Origin: an uncultured Sphingobacteriaceae bacterium | GTDB taxonomy: Bacteria; Bacteroidota; Bacteroidia; Sphingobacteriales; Sphingobacteriaceae | Direction of reading: 5' to 3' | Assembly: GCA_946480915.1 (NCBI GenBank) | Contig: CAMLLO010000028.1 | Span: 1-58,476, forward strand | DNA length: 58,476 nucleotides | In this document: positions 35,376 through 45,071 of the stretch, piece by piece | How the letters are laid out: every line of letters begins with the position of its first letter | How positions within the stretch are numbered: the stretch's first letter is position 1 | Notes under the pieces: model-generated | The model's input: only the letters and a program-made list of their open reading frames with translations | Database searches by the model: none | Told to the model about the DNA's origin: nothing | Translations under genes and position numbers: made by a program

Positions 35376-37964
35376 ATGCAAAAAACGATTACAAAAACAG
35401 CAGGCTCCCGACAGTGGCGGGGTTCAACTTTCCAATTCTTACTTGCCGCCTATTTCCTTTTACTTGCTAGCGCTACAGCATTTGGCCAAAAGCAGATGGA
35501 AAATCTTGGAAGGGGAGTAGTTGCCGTCCGTACCAGCACCTCCGAGGTATACATCGGCTGGCGTTTATTAGGTACCGATCCTTCAGGCATTGGATTTAAT
35601 ATCTATCGCGGAACAACCAAACTAAATTCAACACCGATTACCAGTTCCACAAATTATGTCGATAATATTTCAACAAACAGTACGTACACAGTCAGACCAG
35701 TAATCAATGGTGTTGAGCAAACAGCATCATCAGGCGCAACCGTCTGGAGCCAGCAGTATCTGACAATTAATCTTCAAAGACCTGCCGGGGGTACCACTCC
35801 CACAGGGGAGGCTTACACCTATTCTCCCAATGATTGTAGTCCGGGTGATTTAGACGGCGACGGAGAGTACGATATTGTTGTACTGTGGACCCCAAGCAAT
35901 GCAAAAGATAACTCTCAGTCTGGTTATACCGGTAATGTCTACATTGACGGCTACAAGCTGGATGGTACACGTTTATGGCGAATCGATTTAGGTCGAAATA
36001 TTCGTGCAGGAGCTCATTACACTCAATTGATGGTGTTCGATTTGGATGGTGACGGAAAAGCTGAAGTAGCGTGTAAAACTGCTGATGGCACAAAATCGGG
36101 TACGGGACAGGTGATTGGAAGCTCAACGGCTGACTATCGCAATTCAAACGGATATGTTCTAAGCGGTCCTGAATTCCTCACGGTTTTTAGCGGACAGACT
36201 GGCGCAGCTTTGGCTACCAAGGATTATATCCCCGCAAGAGGAACGGTTTCTTCCTGGGGTGATAGCTATGGCAACCGGGTAGACCGTTTTATATCAACCA
36301 TCGCATACCTCGATGGCAGCAGACCGAGTCTAATAATGGGTCGTGGATATTATACTCGTTTAGTAAGGGCTGCCTGGGATTTTAGAAATGGCACCTTGAC
36401 AAACAGATGGACCTTCGACAGCAATAATTCAGGAAATAGCGCCTATTATGGGCAAGGAAATCATCAAATGACCGTAGGAGATAGTGATGGAGACGGCCGC
36501 GACGAGATTTTTAATGGATCTTCAGCGATTAACGATAATGGTTCCGGCTTATGGTCTACAGGTTTGGGGCATGGTGATGCCCTGCACATGTCGGATATCA
36601 ATCCGGACAGACCGGGTCAGGAAGTTTGGATGTGTCATGAAGAAGCATCCTCCAACGGTGGTATTGGCTTGAGTTTAACGGATGCAAAAACTGGTTCTCT
36701 TATATGGAATGTTCCCGGAACCGGCGATATTGGTCGCGCCATGACATCCGACATTGACTCGCGATACAAAGGAATGGAGGTTTGGGGATCTACTGGTGGT
36801 GGTGTATATTCCTGCACAGGCACGCTGATATCATCAACCAAACCGACTATTAATTGGGGCTTGTGGTGGGACGGAGATCTTCAGCGTGAAATATTAGACG
36901 GTACCAAACTTGATAAATGGAATGCAGGTAGTATCAGCAGACTGTTTACTTTTTACAATTACGGCGGTGCCAAGGAAATTAACGGCACTAAAGCAAATCC
37001 AAATTTTAGCGCAGACATTCTAGGAGACTGGAGAGAAGAAGTGGTTTACCGATCCTACGATGATACGAAACTGTTGGTTTTTACAACAGTTATCCCCGCC
37101 GCCAATCGCTTTTATACATTTATGCACGATCCTCAATACCGCTGCCAGGTAGCTCAGCAAACTTCGGCTTATAACCAGCCGCCGCATACTGGTTTCTATT
37201 TCGGTGGTGGCATGGCGACACCGCCAACGCCCAATATCTATTTAACGGGTACAACCATCAGCGGCACCTTTAAAATGCTGGCACGCCATAGTGGCAAAGC
37301 ACTCGATGTATATCAGAAAAGTGTTGCAAATGGGGGTAATATAGTGCAGTGGACATACAATGGAGGTAATAATCAAAAATGGGTAGTTAGCAGTGTTGGT
37401 GGAGGGTATTATAAAATCATAAATCTGAACAGCGGATTGGCTCTGGACGTAGCGGCTGGTTCTCTTGCCGATGGAGGAAATGTTATTCAGTATGCTTATA
37501 ATGGCGGAACCAATCAGCAATGGGCAATTAACGATCTTGGAAATGGATATTACAGTATCATAAATAGAAAAAGTGGAAAAGCGCTGGATATCGATGGAGG
37601 TTCAACAGCAGATGGCGCTAACGCGTGGCAATGGACCTATTTGAGTGGCACAAACCAGCAGTTTAGCTTAAATGCAGTTTCGAGCACGAATGGCGTATTG
37701 GGTATTTCTGATTCTCAGACATTGGAATTAACAGCTTCTGTATCTTCTAGTCCGGTGGTATATCCGAATCCTTCAACGAGTAGATTTAACTTACAAGTTC
37801 CCGGCAAATTTAAGTTTACCATAGCAGATCAGTTGGGTAAAGAAGTTGAAAAAGGGCAAGGGGAAGATAAAATTGAAGTGGGAAATAATCTTACTCCAGG
37901 GGTGTATTTTATAACCATACAGAGTAATGATAAAGTAGAGACGTTCAAAGCTATTAAACAATAA
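35376..37964 (+). CDS. PL11 rhamnogalacturonan lyase with ricin-type lectin domain and type IX secretion tail
   Basis: This 862-residue protein has a signal sequence ending near F-G-Q (about residue 38). The N-terminal beta domain (R-G-V-V-A-V-R-T, Y-I-G-W-R-L-L) and the eight-bladed propeller with calcium loops D-L-D-G-D-G-E-Y-D, D-L-D-G-D-G-K-A-E and D-S-D-G-D-G-R-D-E are those of family 11 lyases, which cleave the rhamnogalacturonan I backbone by beta-elimination. Residues about 625-770 contain three lectin repeats ending N-N-Q-K-W, N-Q-Q-W and N-Q-Q-F, as in ricin-B/CBM13 domains. The last roughly 70 residues (V-Y-P-N-P-S-T-S-R-F ... G-V-Y-F-I-T-I-Q) are a type A sorting domain of the type IX secretion system. 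It lies alone, 15 kb from the hydrolase cluster. Confidence 0.93.
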   Translation: MQKTITKTAGSRQWRGSTFQFLLAAYFLLLASATAFGQKQMENLGRGVVAVRTSTSEVYIGWRLLGTDPSGIGFNIYRGTTKLNSTPITSSTNYVDNISTNSTYTVRPVINGVEQTASSGATVWSQQYLTINLQRPAGGTTPTGEAYTYSPNDCSPGDLDGDGEYDIVVLWTPSNAKDNSQSGYTGNVYIDGYKLDGTRLWRIDLGRNIRAGAHYTQLMVFDLDGDGKAEVACKTADGTKSGTGQVIGSSTADYRNSNGYVLSGPEFLTVFSGQTGAALATKDYIPARGTVSSWGDSYGNRVDRFISTIAYLDGSRPSLIMGRGYYTRLVRAAWDFRNGTLTNRWTFDSNNSGNSAYYGQGNHQMTVGDSDGDGRDEIFNGSSAINDNGSGLWSTGLGHGDALHMSDINPDRPGQEVWMCHEEASSNGGIGLSLTDAKTGSLIWNVPGTGDIGRAMTSDIDSRYKGMEVWGSTGGGVYSCTGTLISSTKPTINWGLWWDGDLQREILDGTKLDKWNAGSISRLFTFYNYGGAKEINGTKANPNFSADILGDWREEVVYRSYDDTKLLVFTTVIPAANRFYTFMHDPQYRCQVAQQTSAYNQPPHTGFYFGGGMATPPTPNIYLTGTTISGTFKMLARHSGKALDVYQKSVANGGNIVQWTYNGGNNQKWVVSSVGGGYYKIINLNSGLALDVAAGSLADGGNVIQYAYNGGTNQQWAINDLGNGYYSIINRKSGKALDIDGGSTADGANAWQWTYLSGTNQQFSLNAVSSTNGVLGISDSQTLELTASVSSSPVVYPNPSTSRFNLQVPGKFKFTIADQLGKEVEKGQGEDKIEVGNNLTPGVYFITIQSNDKVETFKAIKQ

Positions 37965-37980
37965 ATTAATTTTTTTTTAC

Positions 37981-38010
37981 AAAAAAGGGAGGTGTAAATC
38001 TCCCTTTTTT
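37981..38010. terminator. Bidirectional terminator between PL11 and SDR genes
   Basis: An 11-bp perfect stem, AAAAAAGGGAG (37981-37991) with CTCCCTTTTTT (38000-38010), lies between two convergent genes. The A and T runs at its edges let it act in both directions. Confidence 0.9.
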
Positions 38011-38032
38011 AATAATTGGTCAGAAGAAGTCC

Positions 38033-38848
38033 TTATTTAATCAAAGGATCTCTTTCTTTAGCAAAGAGCTCAAATACCTTTTTATCTACCCAGGCGGGAA
38101 GTAATTTATTCATCAGTACAGCAAGTTTACCCTGGGCCGTCATTATCAGTGTTCTTTTTCGATTTATCACGCCCGAAACAATAATTTTGGCAACTTCATC
38201 GGCACTCATCATTTTACCTTCATCCATACTGGTTTCACCTTGTGAGGCACCATCTTTGGCTAAAGCGGTATTGCGAATATTTGAAGCCGTAAATCCCGGA
38301 GCGGCAATCATTACATGGAGGCCTGTTTTTAAATTTTCGACCCGCAGTGCCTCCAGAAAGCCATTCATTGCAAACTTTGAAGCAGAATAACCTGTACGTC
38401 CAGGCAAGCCGCGGTATCCGGCAATCGAGGAAACCCCGACAACAGAACCCTTGTTTTTTAACAATTCCGGCAAAGCATATTTTGTACAGTAAACGGTGCC
38501 CCAGAAATTAATATCCATCAAATTCCGAATAACTACCAAATCCAAATCATTAAACAAGGCGCGCATGCTTATTCCGGCATTATTGATCAAAACATCAATA
38601 CGGTTAAATGTGTGCGTTGCCTGTTTGATTAAAAGCTCACAATCCTCTTCCTTCGAAACATCACATTGCACAGCAATAGCTTTAATGCCATAACTTGTTT
38701 CGAGTTGTTCGGCAATTTCACATAAGGTAACATACTGGCGCGCCCCTAATACCAGGTTGGCTCCCTGACGAGCAAATTCTTCTGCGCATGCTTTCCCGAT
38801 TCCGGACGAAGCTCCTGTAATGATGACGGTTTTATTTTTTAAGGACAT
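38033..38848 (-). CDS. Short-chain dehydrogenase/reductase
   Basis: A 271-residue classical SDR: cofactor loop T-G-A-S-S-G-I-G at 11-18, N-N-A-G at 89-92, the catalytic Ser near 141 and Y-S-A-S-K with Tyr154 and Lys158. The Arg at 37 following the second strand suggests NADP(H) preference. The C-terminal part resembles the DHRS7B/SDR7C-type oxidoreductases often annotated as unspecified SDR; substrate unknown. It is followed (85-bp gap, same strand) by no related pathway gene. Confidence 0.9.
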   Translation of the reverse strand: MSLKNKTVIITGASSGIGKACAEEFARQGANLVLGARQYVTLCEIAEQLETSYGIKAIAVQCDVSKEEDCELLIKQATHTFNRIDVLINNAGISMRALFNDLDLVVIRNLMDINFWGTVYCTKYALPELLKNKGSVVGVSSIAGYRGLPGRTGYSASKFAMNGFLEALRVENLKTGLHVMIAAPGFTASNIRNTALAKDGASQGETSMDEGKMMSADEVAKIIVSGVINRKRTLIMTAQGKLAVLMNKLLPAWVDKKVFELFAKERDPLIK

Positions 38849-38933
38849 GGGATTTGAGGTGAAAGGCCAAAGGTAAAAGCCCAGAAGGAAATTTAAAAGC
38901 TTTTATTAGTGATTAAGTATAAGACTGAACGGA

Positions 38934-39551
38934 TTATTTAAGTAAGGAATTCTCGTACGGAACCCTGGTTATTATCGATCTTCCCAAAGTAATTTCATCC
39001 ACATATTCAATTTCGCCCCCAAAAGCTATGCCCCGGGCAATTGTGGTAAACTTTACAGGGAAGTCTTTTAGCTTTTTATACAGATAAAATATGGTGGTGT
39101 CGCCTTCCATGGTAGCGCTTAACGCTAAAATAACTTCTTTTATCTCGCCAGCCTGAACTCTTTCTACAATCGATTCAATGTTCAAATCAGATGGACCGAT
39201 TCCATCCATCGGCGAAATAAGTCCGCCTAAAACATGATAAACACCGTTGTACTGATTGGTGTTTTCAATAGCCATAACATCACGGGTATCCTCAACCAAA
39301 CAAACCAGGGCTTTATCTCGTTTCTTACTTGAACATATTTCGCAAATAGAACTGTCAGAAATGTTTTTACACACTTCACAAAATCGAATTTCCTTTTTTA
39401 GTCTGGTTAGTGCATCACTAAATCTCTCGACATCTTGTGCCGGTTGATTTAGCAGATGTAACACCAAACGCAATGCCGTTTTCTGTCCTACACCCGGAAG
39501 TTTAGAAAATTCGGAAACTGCATTTTCAAGTAATCGGGAAGAGAAATTCAT
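38934..39551 (-). CDS. recR: Recombination mediator RecR
   Basis: A 205-residue protein with the N-terminal helix-hairpin-helix [11 protein letters not shown], the four-cysteine zinc finger C-E-V-C ... C-E-I-C at about 58-75, and a Toprim domain ([11 protein letters not shown] and T-M-E-G-D-T-T). With RecO and RecF it loads RecA at gaps in damaged DNA. Length and motifs are standard. Confidence 0.96.
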   Translation of the reverse strand: MNFSSRLLENAVSEFSKLPGVGQKTALRLVLHLLNQPAQDVERFSDALTRLKKEIRFCEVCKNISDSSICEICSSKKRDKALVCLVEDTRDVMAIENTNQYNGVYHVLGGLISPMDGIGPSDLNIESIVERVQAGEIKEVILALSATMEGDTTIFYLYKKLKDFPVKFTTIARGIAFGGEIEYVDEITLGRSIITRVPYENSLLK

Positions 39552-39621
39552 TGCGTAAAAATAAGGAATCGACGAGTATTATTTAATTGTATTAATGAAA
39601 TTTAATGAATCTCAACTTAGC

Positions 39622-39741
39622 AGTCTCACTAATACTTTTAATCGGTATAATTCCTTTAGTCACTGTAATTCCGTTAACAATCAGCGCAATCCATTCAATC
39701 AGTGTAATCCTTTTAATCAGTGTAATGCTTTTAATATATCT
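39622..39741. repeat. Degenerate 18-19-bp tandem repeats
   Basis: About six imperfect units of the form AGTGTAATCCTTTTAATC run in tandem; the last three are closest to each other. The unit gives an open frame on the plus strand (39605-39799) rich in Ile, Ser and Val, but this is a by-product of the repeat. It fills the gap between recR and the symporter gene. Confidence 0.65.
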
Positions 39742-39768
39742 TTATATTTTTAGAACTAAAATTAAGCT

Positions 39769-41247
39769 ATGTCGCCGGGAGTATTATTATCATTTATAGT
39801 AGGCTATTTTACCTTATTGATTGCAGTATCCTACTTTACATCAAGAAAATCCTCAGATAACTCAACCTTTTTTATCGCAAACCGCAACTCCAGGTGGTAT
39901 CTGGTTGCTTTCGGCATGATTGGTACCGCCTTATCAGGTGTAACGTTTATTTCTGTGCCCGGTGCGGTTGGAAAGGGAGGCTTCGGTTACTTTCAATTTA
40001 TTCTGGGAAATGCTGTTGGATTTGTGTTAATCGCTACTGTTTTACTCCCGCTATACTATCGGATGAATCTCATTTCCATTTATACCTACCTGGAAAAGAG
40101 ATTAGGATATTGGAGTTATAAATCAGGGTCGATGATCTTTTTAATATCCCGTACCATTGGTTCGGCGTTTCGATTATACCTGGTAGGTATCGTTTTACAG
40201 AAGTTTATTTTTGACGCCTGGAATGTTCCGTTTTGGGTAACCATCACTTTGTGTTTAATTTTAATCTGGTTGTACACATTCAGGGGCGGATTGAAAACTA
40301 TTATCATTACCGATACACTGCAAACAGTTTTTCTATTGCTGTCTGTCATGCTTTCGATCATATTCATTGCTAAAAGCCTGGATTTCGATGTAGCAGAAAC
40401 ATTTGAAGCGGTTAAAGAAAGTTCGTATTCCAAAATTTTTTTCTGGGAAGATTTCCTGGGTTCGAAATCGCATTTCATAAAACAGTTTCTCGGAGGAGTT
40501 TTTGTCACCCTGGCCATGACTGGTCTTGATCAGGATTTAATGCAGAAGAATCTAAGCTGTAAAAACATTGGTGAAGCACAAAAAAATATGCTAACCTTTA
40601 CAGGAATTTTCGTGGTGATAAATTTATTTTTTCTCAGCGTAGGCGCTTTGCTTTATATGTTCGCTGCCCAAAACAATATTGATGTTGCTTCTTTCAGAAC
40701 TCCCGATCATCTGTTTCCTGAAATTGCTTTGAATCATCTTAATATTATCCCCGCAATAATTTTTATGGCCGGATTAACTGCTGCAACCTTTGCAACAACC
40801 GATTCTGCTCTGACCGCTCTGACTACTTCTTTTTGCATCGACTTCTTAAATTTTAATAAGTACAAGGATCAAAATTCGCCCAAATTGGTGCGGACGCGCC
40901 ATATAGTACATGTTGTTTTTTCGTTTTTGATGCTGCTGGTGATCCTCGGATTTAAAGTGATCAACAATGATTCGGTAGTAAACGCTATTTTTAAAGCAGC
41001 CGGGTATACGTATGGCCCATTGCTGGGATTGTTTGCATTCGGAATGTTTACCCATCGAGGTGTTAACGATAAACTTGTGCCGTTTATCTGTGTTTTATCA
41101 CCTGCTATTTGTTTTGTTCTTGATCTGAACTCAAAAGCCTGGAGCGGTTATGTGATCGGATTTGAGCTGATAATTTATAATGCGCTAATTACGTATCTTA
41201 TGCTGTTGTTTACTAGTAGAAGTACAGAAGAGCAAACAACTTTTTAA
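39769..41247 (+). CDS. Sodium:solute symporter family protein
   Basis: A 492-residue membrane protein with about 13 hydrophobic segments and the SSF fold: G-T-A-L-S-G-V-T-F-I-S-V-P-G near 53, R-x-Y-L-V-G near 136, and G-L-T-A-A-T-F-A-T-T-D-S-A-L-T-A-L near 338, the conserved helix that contributes to the sodium site. It imports an unknown solute with Na+. The related Bacteroidota proteins are often next to sugar or sialic-acid genes, but no such context exists here. A LOG-family gene follows after 19 bp, so the two may be co-transcribed. Confidence 0.88.
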   Translation: MSPGVLLSFIVGYFTLLIAVSYFTSRKSSDNSTFFIANRNSRWYLVAFGMIGTALSGVTFISVPGAVGKGGFGYFQFILGNAVGFVLIATVLLPLYYRMNLISIYTYLEKRLGYWSYKSGSMIFLISRTIGSAFRLYLVGIVLQKFIFDAWNVPFWVTITLCLILIWLYTFRGGLKTIIITDTLQTVFLLLSVMLSIIFIAKSLDFDVAETFEAVKESSYSKIFFWEDFLGSKSHFIKQFLGGVFVTLAMTGLDQDLMQKNLSCKNIGEAQKNMLTFTGIFVVINLFFLSVGALLYMFAAQNNIDVASFRTPDHLFPEIALNHLNIIPAIIFMAGLTAATFATTDSALTALTTSFCIDFLNFNKYKDQNSPKLVRTRHIVHVVFSFLMLLVILGFKVINNDSVVNAIFKAAGYTYGPLLGLFAFGMFTHRGVNDKLVPFICVLSPAICFVLDLNSKAWSGYVIGFELIIYNALITYLMLLFTSRSTEEQTTF

Positions 41248-41266
41248 TTTTTAATATTTTGGGACT

Positions 41267-41971
41267 ATGACAAGTGATGAACAGATAAGAAACGCTTTCG
41301 ATAATAAAGATTGGCAGGAAATTAAGGTAACCGATTCCTGGCAGATTTTTAAAATAATGGCCGAATTTGTAGATGGCTTTGAAAAGCTTGCAAAAATTGG
41401 CCCCTGTGTATCCATCTTCGGTTCCGCAAGAACAACCAATGAAAACAAATATTACAAACTCGCTGAAGACACCGCACGTTTACTGACGGAAAAAGGATAT
41501 GGTGTAATTTCCGGCGGCGGACCCGGTATCATGGAAGCCGCCAATAAAGGGGCTTATGAAGCAGGCGGTAAATCGGTTGGTTTGAATATTGAACTTCCAT
41601 TTGAGCAATTTCATAATAAATATGTCGACAGGGATAAGCTCTTAGAGTTTGATTATTTCTTTGTGCGAAAGGTGATGTTTATGAAATATTCTCAGGGGTT
41701 TATAATTCTTCCCGGCGGTTTTGGCACAATGGACGAAATGTTCGAAGCGATCACTTTAATACAGACAGGTAAAATAGCACGTTTTCCGATCGTTTTAGTG
41801 GGTTCTGATTATTGGAGTGGTTTACTGGACTGGGTGAATAAACAAATGATCGAGGCTGGTAATATCAGTGCTGAAGATCTAAACCTTTACAGACTGGTAG
41901 ATACTGCCGAAGAAGCAGCAGAGCATATCTTTAGATTCTATAACAAGTATGTTTTGAAACCGAATTTTTAA
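41267..41971 (+). CDS. LOG family protein (TIGR00730)
   Basis: A 234-residue Rossmann-fold protein with G-G-G-P-G-I-M-E-A-A-N-K-G near 84 and the family hallmark P-G-G-F-G-T-M-D-E-M-F-E near 150. Characterised members hydrolyse cytokinin riboside 5'-monophosphates or other nucleoside monophosphates at the N-glycosidic bond. In non-plant-associated bacteria the true substrate is uncertain. It is about 40 residues longer than the short LOG type, the extra part being at the N-terminus. Confidence 0.88.
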   Translation: MTSDEQIRNAFDNKDWQEIKVTDSWQIFKIMAEFVDGFEKLAKIGPCVSIFGSARTTNENKYYKLAEDTARLLTEKGYGVISGGGPGIMEAANKGAYEAGGKSVGLNIELPFEQFHNKYVDRDKLLEFDYFFVRKVMFMKYSQGFIILPGGFGTMDEMFEAITLIQTGKIARFPIVLVGSDYWSGLLDWVNKQMIEAGNISAEDLNLYRLVDTAEEAAEHIFRFYNKYVLKPNF

Positions 41972-42060
41972 AATTCATCTTTTGGTGGCCTTTTCTGCTT
42001 TGATTTGTTTGAAACGATACTGATTTGCTAAGGCTGATTGTCCGGGGTTGAAATAGTTTT

Positions 42061-42522
42061 TTATTTCAATCCCTCGAAGCCATCTTTTACATCGTTCCAA
42101 AACTCATCAAGAGCAATGATCCTTGGTTTGAAAAATGAGATCAGTTTTGGCCAGTCTTCTCTTTTAAACACATTCGCGCCCTCGAGTACTTTTATAATCC
42201 GGCAAAAGGATTTACCCTGTTCGTCCAGAGCATGTTTTTCCCATTCCCATTCCTCATCTAATGTCGTGTGGAGTAAATCTTTAAATTCTTCGAATTGTTC
42301 AAAAAAAAGTTCCTGAATACCCACATCAGGATGTCTGATTTCTATTGCAATAAATGCCCTGTTTTTATCGGCATCCATTTTGAAAAACACATATTTTAAA
42401 CCTGTTTTATAATTGAGCCAGTTTGTTTTTGCCCCCTCGGATGATAATTGAGGAGACAGATACTGACCAAAATTTGTCCAAAACTCTTGTCTCAATTGCG
42501 AAGCTTGCTCTCGGGTGTACAT
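42061..42522 (-). CDS. DUF4268 domain protein
   Basis: The ATG at 42522 (M-Y-T-R-E-Q-A-S-Q-L-R-Q-E-F-W) gives 153 residues and matches the usual N-terminus of DUF4268 proteins; an earlier ATG at 42549 adds nine residues. The domain has E-F-W-x-x-F-G-Q-Y-L, then K-Y-V-F-F-K-M-D-A-D and I-E-I-R-H, followed by helical segments ending F-W-N-D-V-K. The fold is of the restriction-endonuclease-like type in some predictions, but I see no clear nuclease triad. Function unknown. Confidence 0.8.
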   Translation of the reverse strand: MYTREQASQLRQEFWTNFGQYLSPQLSSEGAKTNWLNYKTGLKYVFFKMDADKNRAFIAIEIRHPDVGIQELFFEQFEEFKDLLHTTLDEEWEWEKHALDEQGKSFCRIIKVLEGANVFKREDWPKLISFFKPRIIALDEFWNDVKDGFEGLK

Positions 42523-42644
42523 TGATACAAAGGTATTAAACCAGACCATTTCGAGCTAAATAATGAAATTATTGTGTTTTCTGTAAGATTATCGATCAAA
42601 CATTTGCGCCTGAAATTGTTAATAATTGATAAACCCATATAAGT

Positions 42645-43457
42645 TTGAACTTTCGGAAAAACAACTCCTGGATTAAATCTCTTGCAAAATTTGGCCTCGC
42701 GGCAAAAGGAACTGTTTATTGTTTAATTGGGATGCTGGCCTTTATGTCTGCATTCAAAATCGACGGACAACGTTCACAGCAGTCGGATAGAACGGGTGCT
42801 TTTAAATTCATTCTGGATCAGCCCGCTGGAAAAATAATTCTTTCAATAATAGCAATCGGACTTTTATCGTACAGTATCTGGCGGTTTCTTCAAAGTTTTC
42901 TTGATACTGAAAAAAAGGGAAATAAAGCTGGTGGCCTGGCAAAACGCTTTAGCTATTTTTTTAGTGGTTTAACTTATCTGTCTATCTTCTATTTCTCTGT
43001 TCGGTTTCTTTCAAAAAATGGAAGTCAGGCAGGAGGAGGTTCCAAACAGGATGTCGCGGCAAATGTTTTACAGCAGCCTTCCGGTCAATTTTTACTAGGT
43101 ATTGTGGCTGCAATCATGGCAGCTAATGGCATTTATCAAATCTGGTATGGTAATTCTGAAAAATACCGGAAACATGTTAATCTTCAGGAACTTGATAAAA
43201 AGGCATCCGGCTCTTTGTTAAGAGCGGGGAAAATAGGCTATATCTCAAGGGGAGTGGTATGGCTGGTAATAGCTTTTTTGTTTTCAAAGGCGGCATTACA
43301 CAACAGGGCGGCAGAAGCAGGTGATACCGGCTCGGCTTTTAGCTTTATTCAGCAAAGTAGCTATGGCACATATTTGCTGGCAGCTTTAGGCCTGGGTTTA
43401 ATTTGTTATGGAGTGATGAACTTTATTAGAGCAGCTTTTGAAAAATTTAAGCATTAA
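42645..43457 (+). CDS. DUF1206 membrane protein
   Basis: A 270-residue membrane protein with three repeated pairs of helices, each pair beginning with a motif like A-K-F-G-L-A-A-K-G-T-V-Y-C-L-I-G (near 14), A-K-R-F-S-Y-F-F-S-G-L-T-Y-L (near 100) and A-G-K-I-G-Y-I-S-R-G-V-V-W (near 195). This threefold repeat defines DUF1206. The start is taken as TTG at 42645 because the first ATG (residue 30) falls inside the first helix. No known function. Confidence 0.82.
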   Translation: MNFRKNNSWIKSLAKFGLAAKGTVYCLIGMLAFMSAFKIDGQRSQQSDRTGAFKFILDQPAGKIILSIIAIGLLSYSIWRFLQSFLDTEKKGNKAGGLAKRFSYFFSGLTYLSIFYFSVRFLSKNGSQAGGGSKQDVAANVLQQPSGQFLLGIVAAIMAANGIYQIWYGNSEKYRKHVNLQELDKKASGSLLRAGKIGYISRGVVWLVIAFLFSKAALHNRAAEAGDTGSAFSFIQQSSYGTYLLAALGLGLICYGVMNFIRAAFEKFKH

Positions 43458-43532
43458 TTTTTTGCCTCGGATGATGGTAGTTCGTATTCAAACAAAATTG
43501 TATTATATTCATTTTTAATTAAAACACTTTGC

Positions 43533-43757
43533 ATGGAAACTATTGAATTTACAATAAACGGTCAGGTTTATACAGCAGAAGAGACTGAAGGAATGTATTC
43601 TATTGTTCGTGATGCCACTTTTATTGGCCAGATGTATAAGGAGAAAAATAAAGGATGGACATGGGAGGGACCGACCAGAATCAGTAAAGACCATCCTTGG
43701 CAAACCATAGGAGAAAAGATTGATAAACACCTATCTAACTTGCATCCGGTTAAATAG
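43533..43757 (+). CDS. Small conserved-looking hypothetical protein
   Basis: A 74-residue soluble protein: M-E-T-I-E-F-T-I-N-G-Q-V-Y-T-A-E, a beta-strand-rich centre with F-I-G-Q-M-Y, then W-T-W-E-G-P and P-W-Q-T-I-G-E-K-I-D. The length, ATG start and amino-acid make-up support a real gene. I do not recognise the family. It stands alone between the DUF1206 gene and the convergent App1-like gene. Confidence 0.65.
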   Translation: METIEFTINGQVYTAEETEGMYSIVRDATFIGQMYKEKNKGWTWEGPTRISKDHPWQTIGEKIDKHLSNLHPVK

Positions 43758-43910
43758 ACCTTCGAAATCCTCAACCGACTTTTCTGCTGATTTTATCTTA
43801 GTTTTAATCGTCGGAGGAATATTTTTTTGGATGAAAGAAGGAGAGAAATGGTTATAGATTATTAAGTAAGAAAGTAGAATTCAAATTGGTTCTTTCGACA
43901 TAATTATAAT

Positions 43911-45071
43911 CTATTGGATTATTTTTGCTTCTTCCTTTCCCTCAACCTGACCTTTATCCTGCTCTTTTTCATGGATAATTCCAGAAATTTCTTCAGTGAA
44001 GATAAGGCCAATTTTTGCTGCGTGTTCTGCTGCCTCAACTGCATTGTCAATTATTAGCATTTCTACTTTCTCGCTACTTAGATCTTCTCTGATTTTGATA
44101 GCTATCTTCTCTCTTTGTTCCAGTTGTACGTCGCGGATGTAAATAGCCAAAACGCGACCTGGAAATTTCTTTACAACTTCCTGATAAATTTTAGGGTCTT
44201 CCTGACCGCTGTCGCCTATTAAAACAAAGTTTAAGGTAGGATAGGTTAGCAGAATATTTTCGATCTCTTTAAATTTATGTCCCATATGTCCGCCACTACT
44301 AAAAAGCTTATTATTTTGCAGGCCGAAATCCCGTAACAGGAGAGGACCCTCCGGAATGTTATTAAGATCCAGAAATTCCTTAAGTAAATCATACATATTC
44401 CATGGGCTGCTGGAAACGTAAAAGAACGGATTGTTGCGTTTGCCGTTTCGGCCCAGCTGCAGCGACCGGTAAAAAGCAGAAACTCCTGCAAATGGCAAAC
44501 GGGTTCTGGCGTTATGTAAAAAAACTGTACGAGACATTTTTAAGAGATTGGTAGCAGAAGTTTCGACTATCGTGTCGTCAATATCGCTGATAATTCCGTA
44601 TTCGGCATCCGCCGGCGGAACCAGCACTTCGGCAAAAACCTTTAGTTCTTTTTCAAATGGTATTGGAGCATGTGTCAATTCAATCTCCATAAGATGCCAG
44701 ATATCCGCCGGCTCAATTGGATAGGTGGGCTCAATGTTAATCATGTAATATCCCTCCTCATCTGTAACCATTTGGTGCATCTGATCCTGAAAACGAACAT
44801 TTAAAACAGCATGGGGTATTTCATCGCTTTCAAAGCGTTTGTACATATTTACCAAATTGTTTAATATGGTATCTTTATCGCCGGATGCGGCAATTCGTTT
44901 GTCTTCTAATACCCTGCCTTTTAGATAAAGCCGATTAACTGTTCCGTAACTGCGATATGGAACTATTTGTACCGGATCATTTAACCCGAGTTTTTTTCTC
45001 AGATCAGATTTCAAGTTGTCGAATTCGTTGTCTATCAGATTTATTGAATCAGAAAATAGTTTCTTCCACAT
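43911..45071 (-). CDS. App1-like phosphatidate phosphatase domain protein (DUF2183)
   Basis: A 386-residue soluble protein. The C-terminal half has the HAD-type motif I-S-D-I-D-D-T-I with Asp163/Asp165, then F-Y-V-S-S-S-P-W-N near 217, H-K-F-K-E-I near 258 and I-G-D-S-G-Q-E-D-P near 280, all conserved in DUF2183/App1. Yeast App1 dephosphorylates phosphatidic acid; bacterial members are assumed to act on lipids or other phosphate esters. The N-terminal half (Y-G-T-V-N-R-L-Y-L-K-G-R-V-L-E) is a beta-sandwich found with this family. The last roughly 25 residues are charged and low in complexity. Confidence 0.88.
   Translation of the reverse strand: MWKKLFSDSINLIDNEFDNLKSDLRKKLGLNDPVQIVPYRSYGTVNRLYLKGRVLEDKRIAASGDKDTILNNLVNMYKRFESDEIPHAVLNVRFQDQMHQMVTDEEGYYMINIEPTYPIEPADIWHLMEIELTHAPIPFEKELKVFAEVLVPPADAEYGIISDIDDTIVETSATNLLKMSRTVFLHNARTRLPFAGVSAFYRSLQLGRNGKRNNPFFYVSSSPWNMYDLLKEFLDLNNIPEGPLLLRDFGLQNNKLFSSGGHMGHKFKEIENILLTYPTLNFVLIGDSGQEDPKIYQEVVKKFPGRVLAIYIRDVQLEQREKIAIKIREDLSSEKVEMLIIDNAVEAAEHAAKIGLIFTEEISGIIHEKEQDKGQVEGKEEAKIIQ

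Noticed and set aside
39605..39799. Open frame of 64 codons rich in Ile, Ser and Val
   Set aside because: It is produced by the degenerate tandem repeat and overlaps the symporter start.
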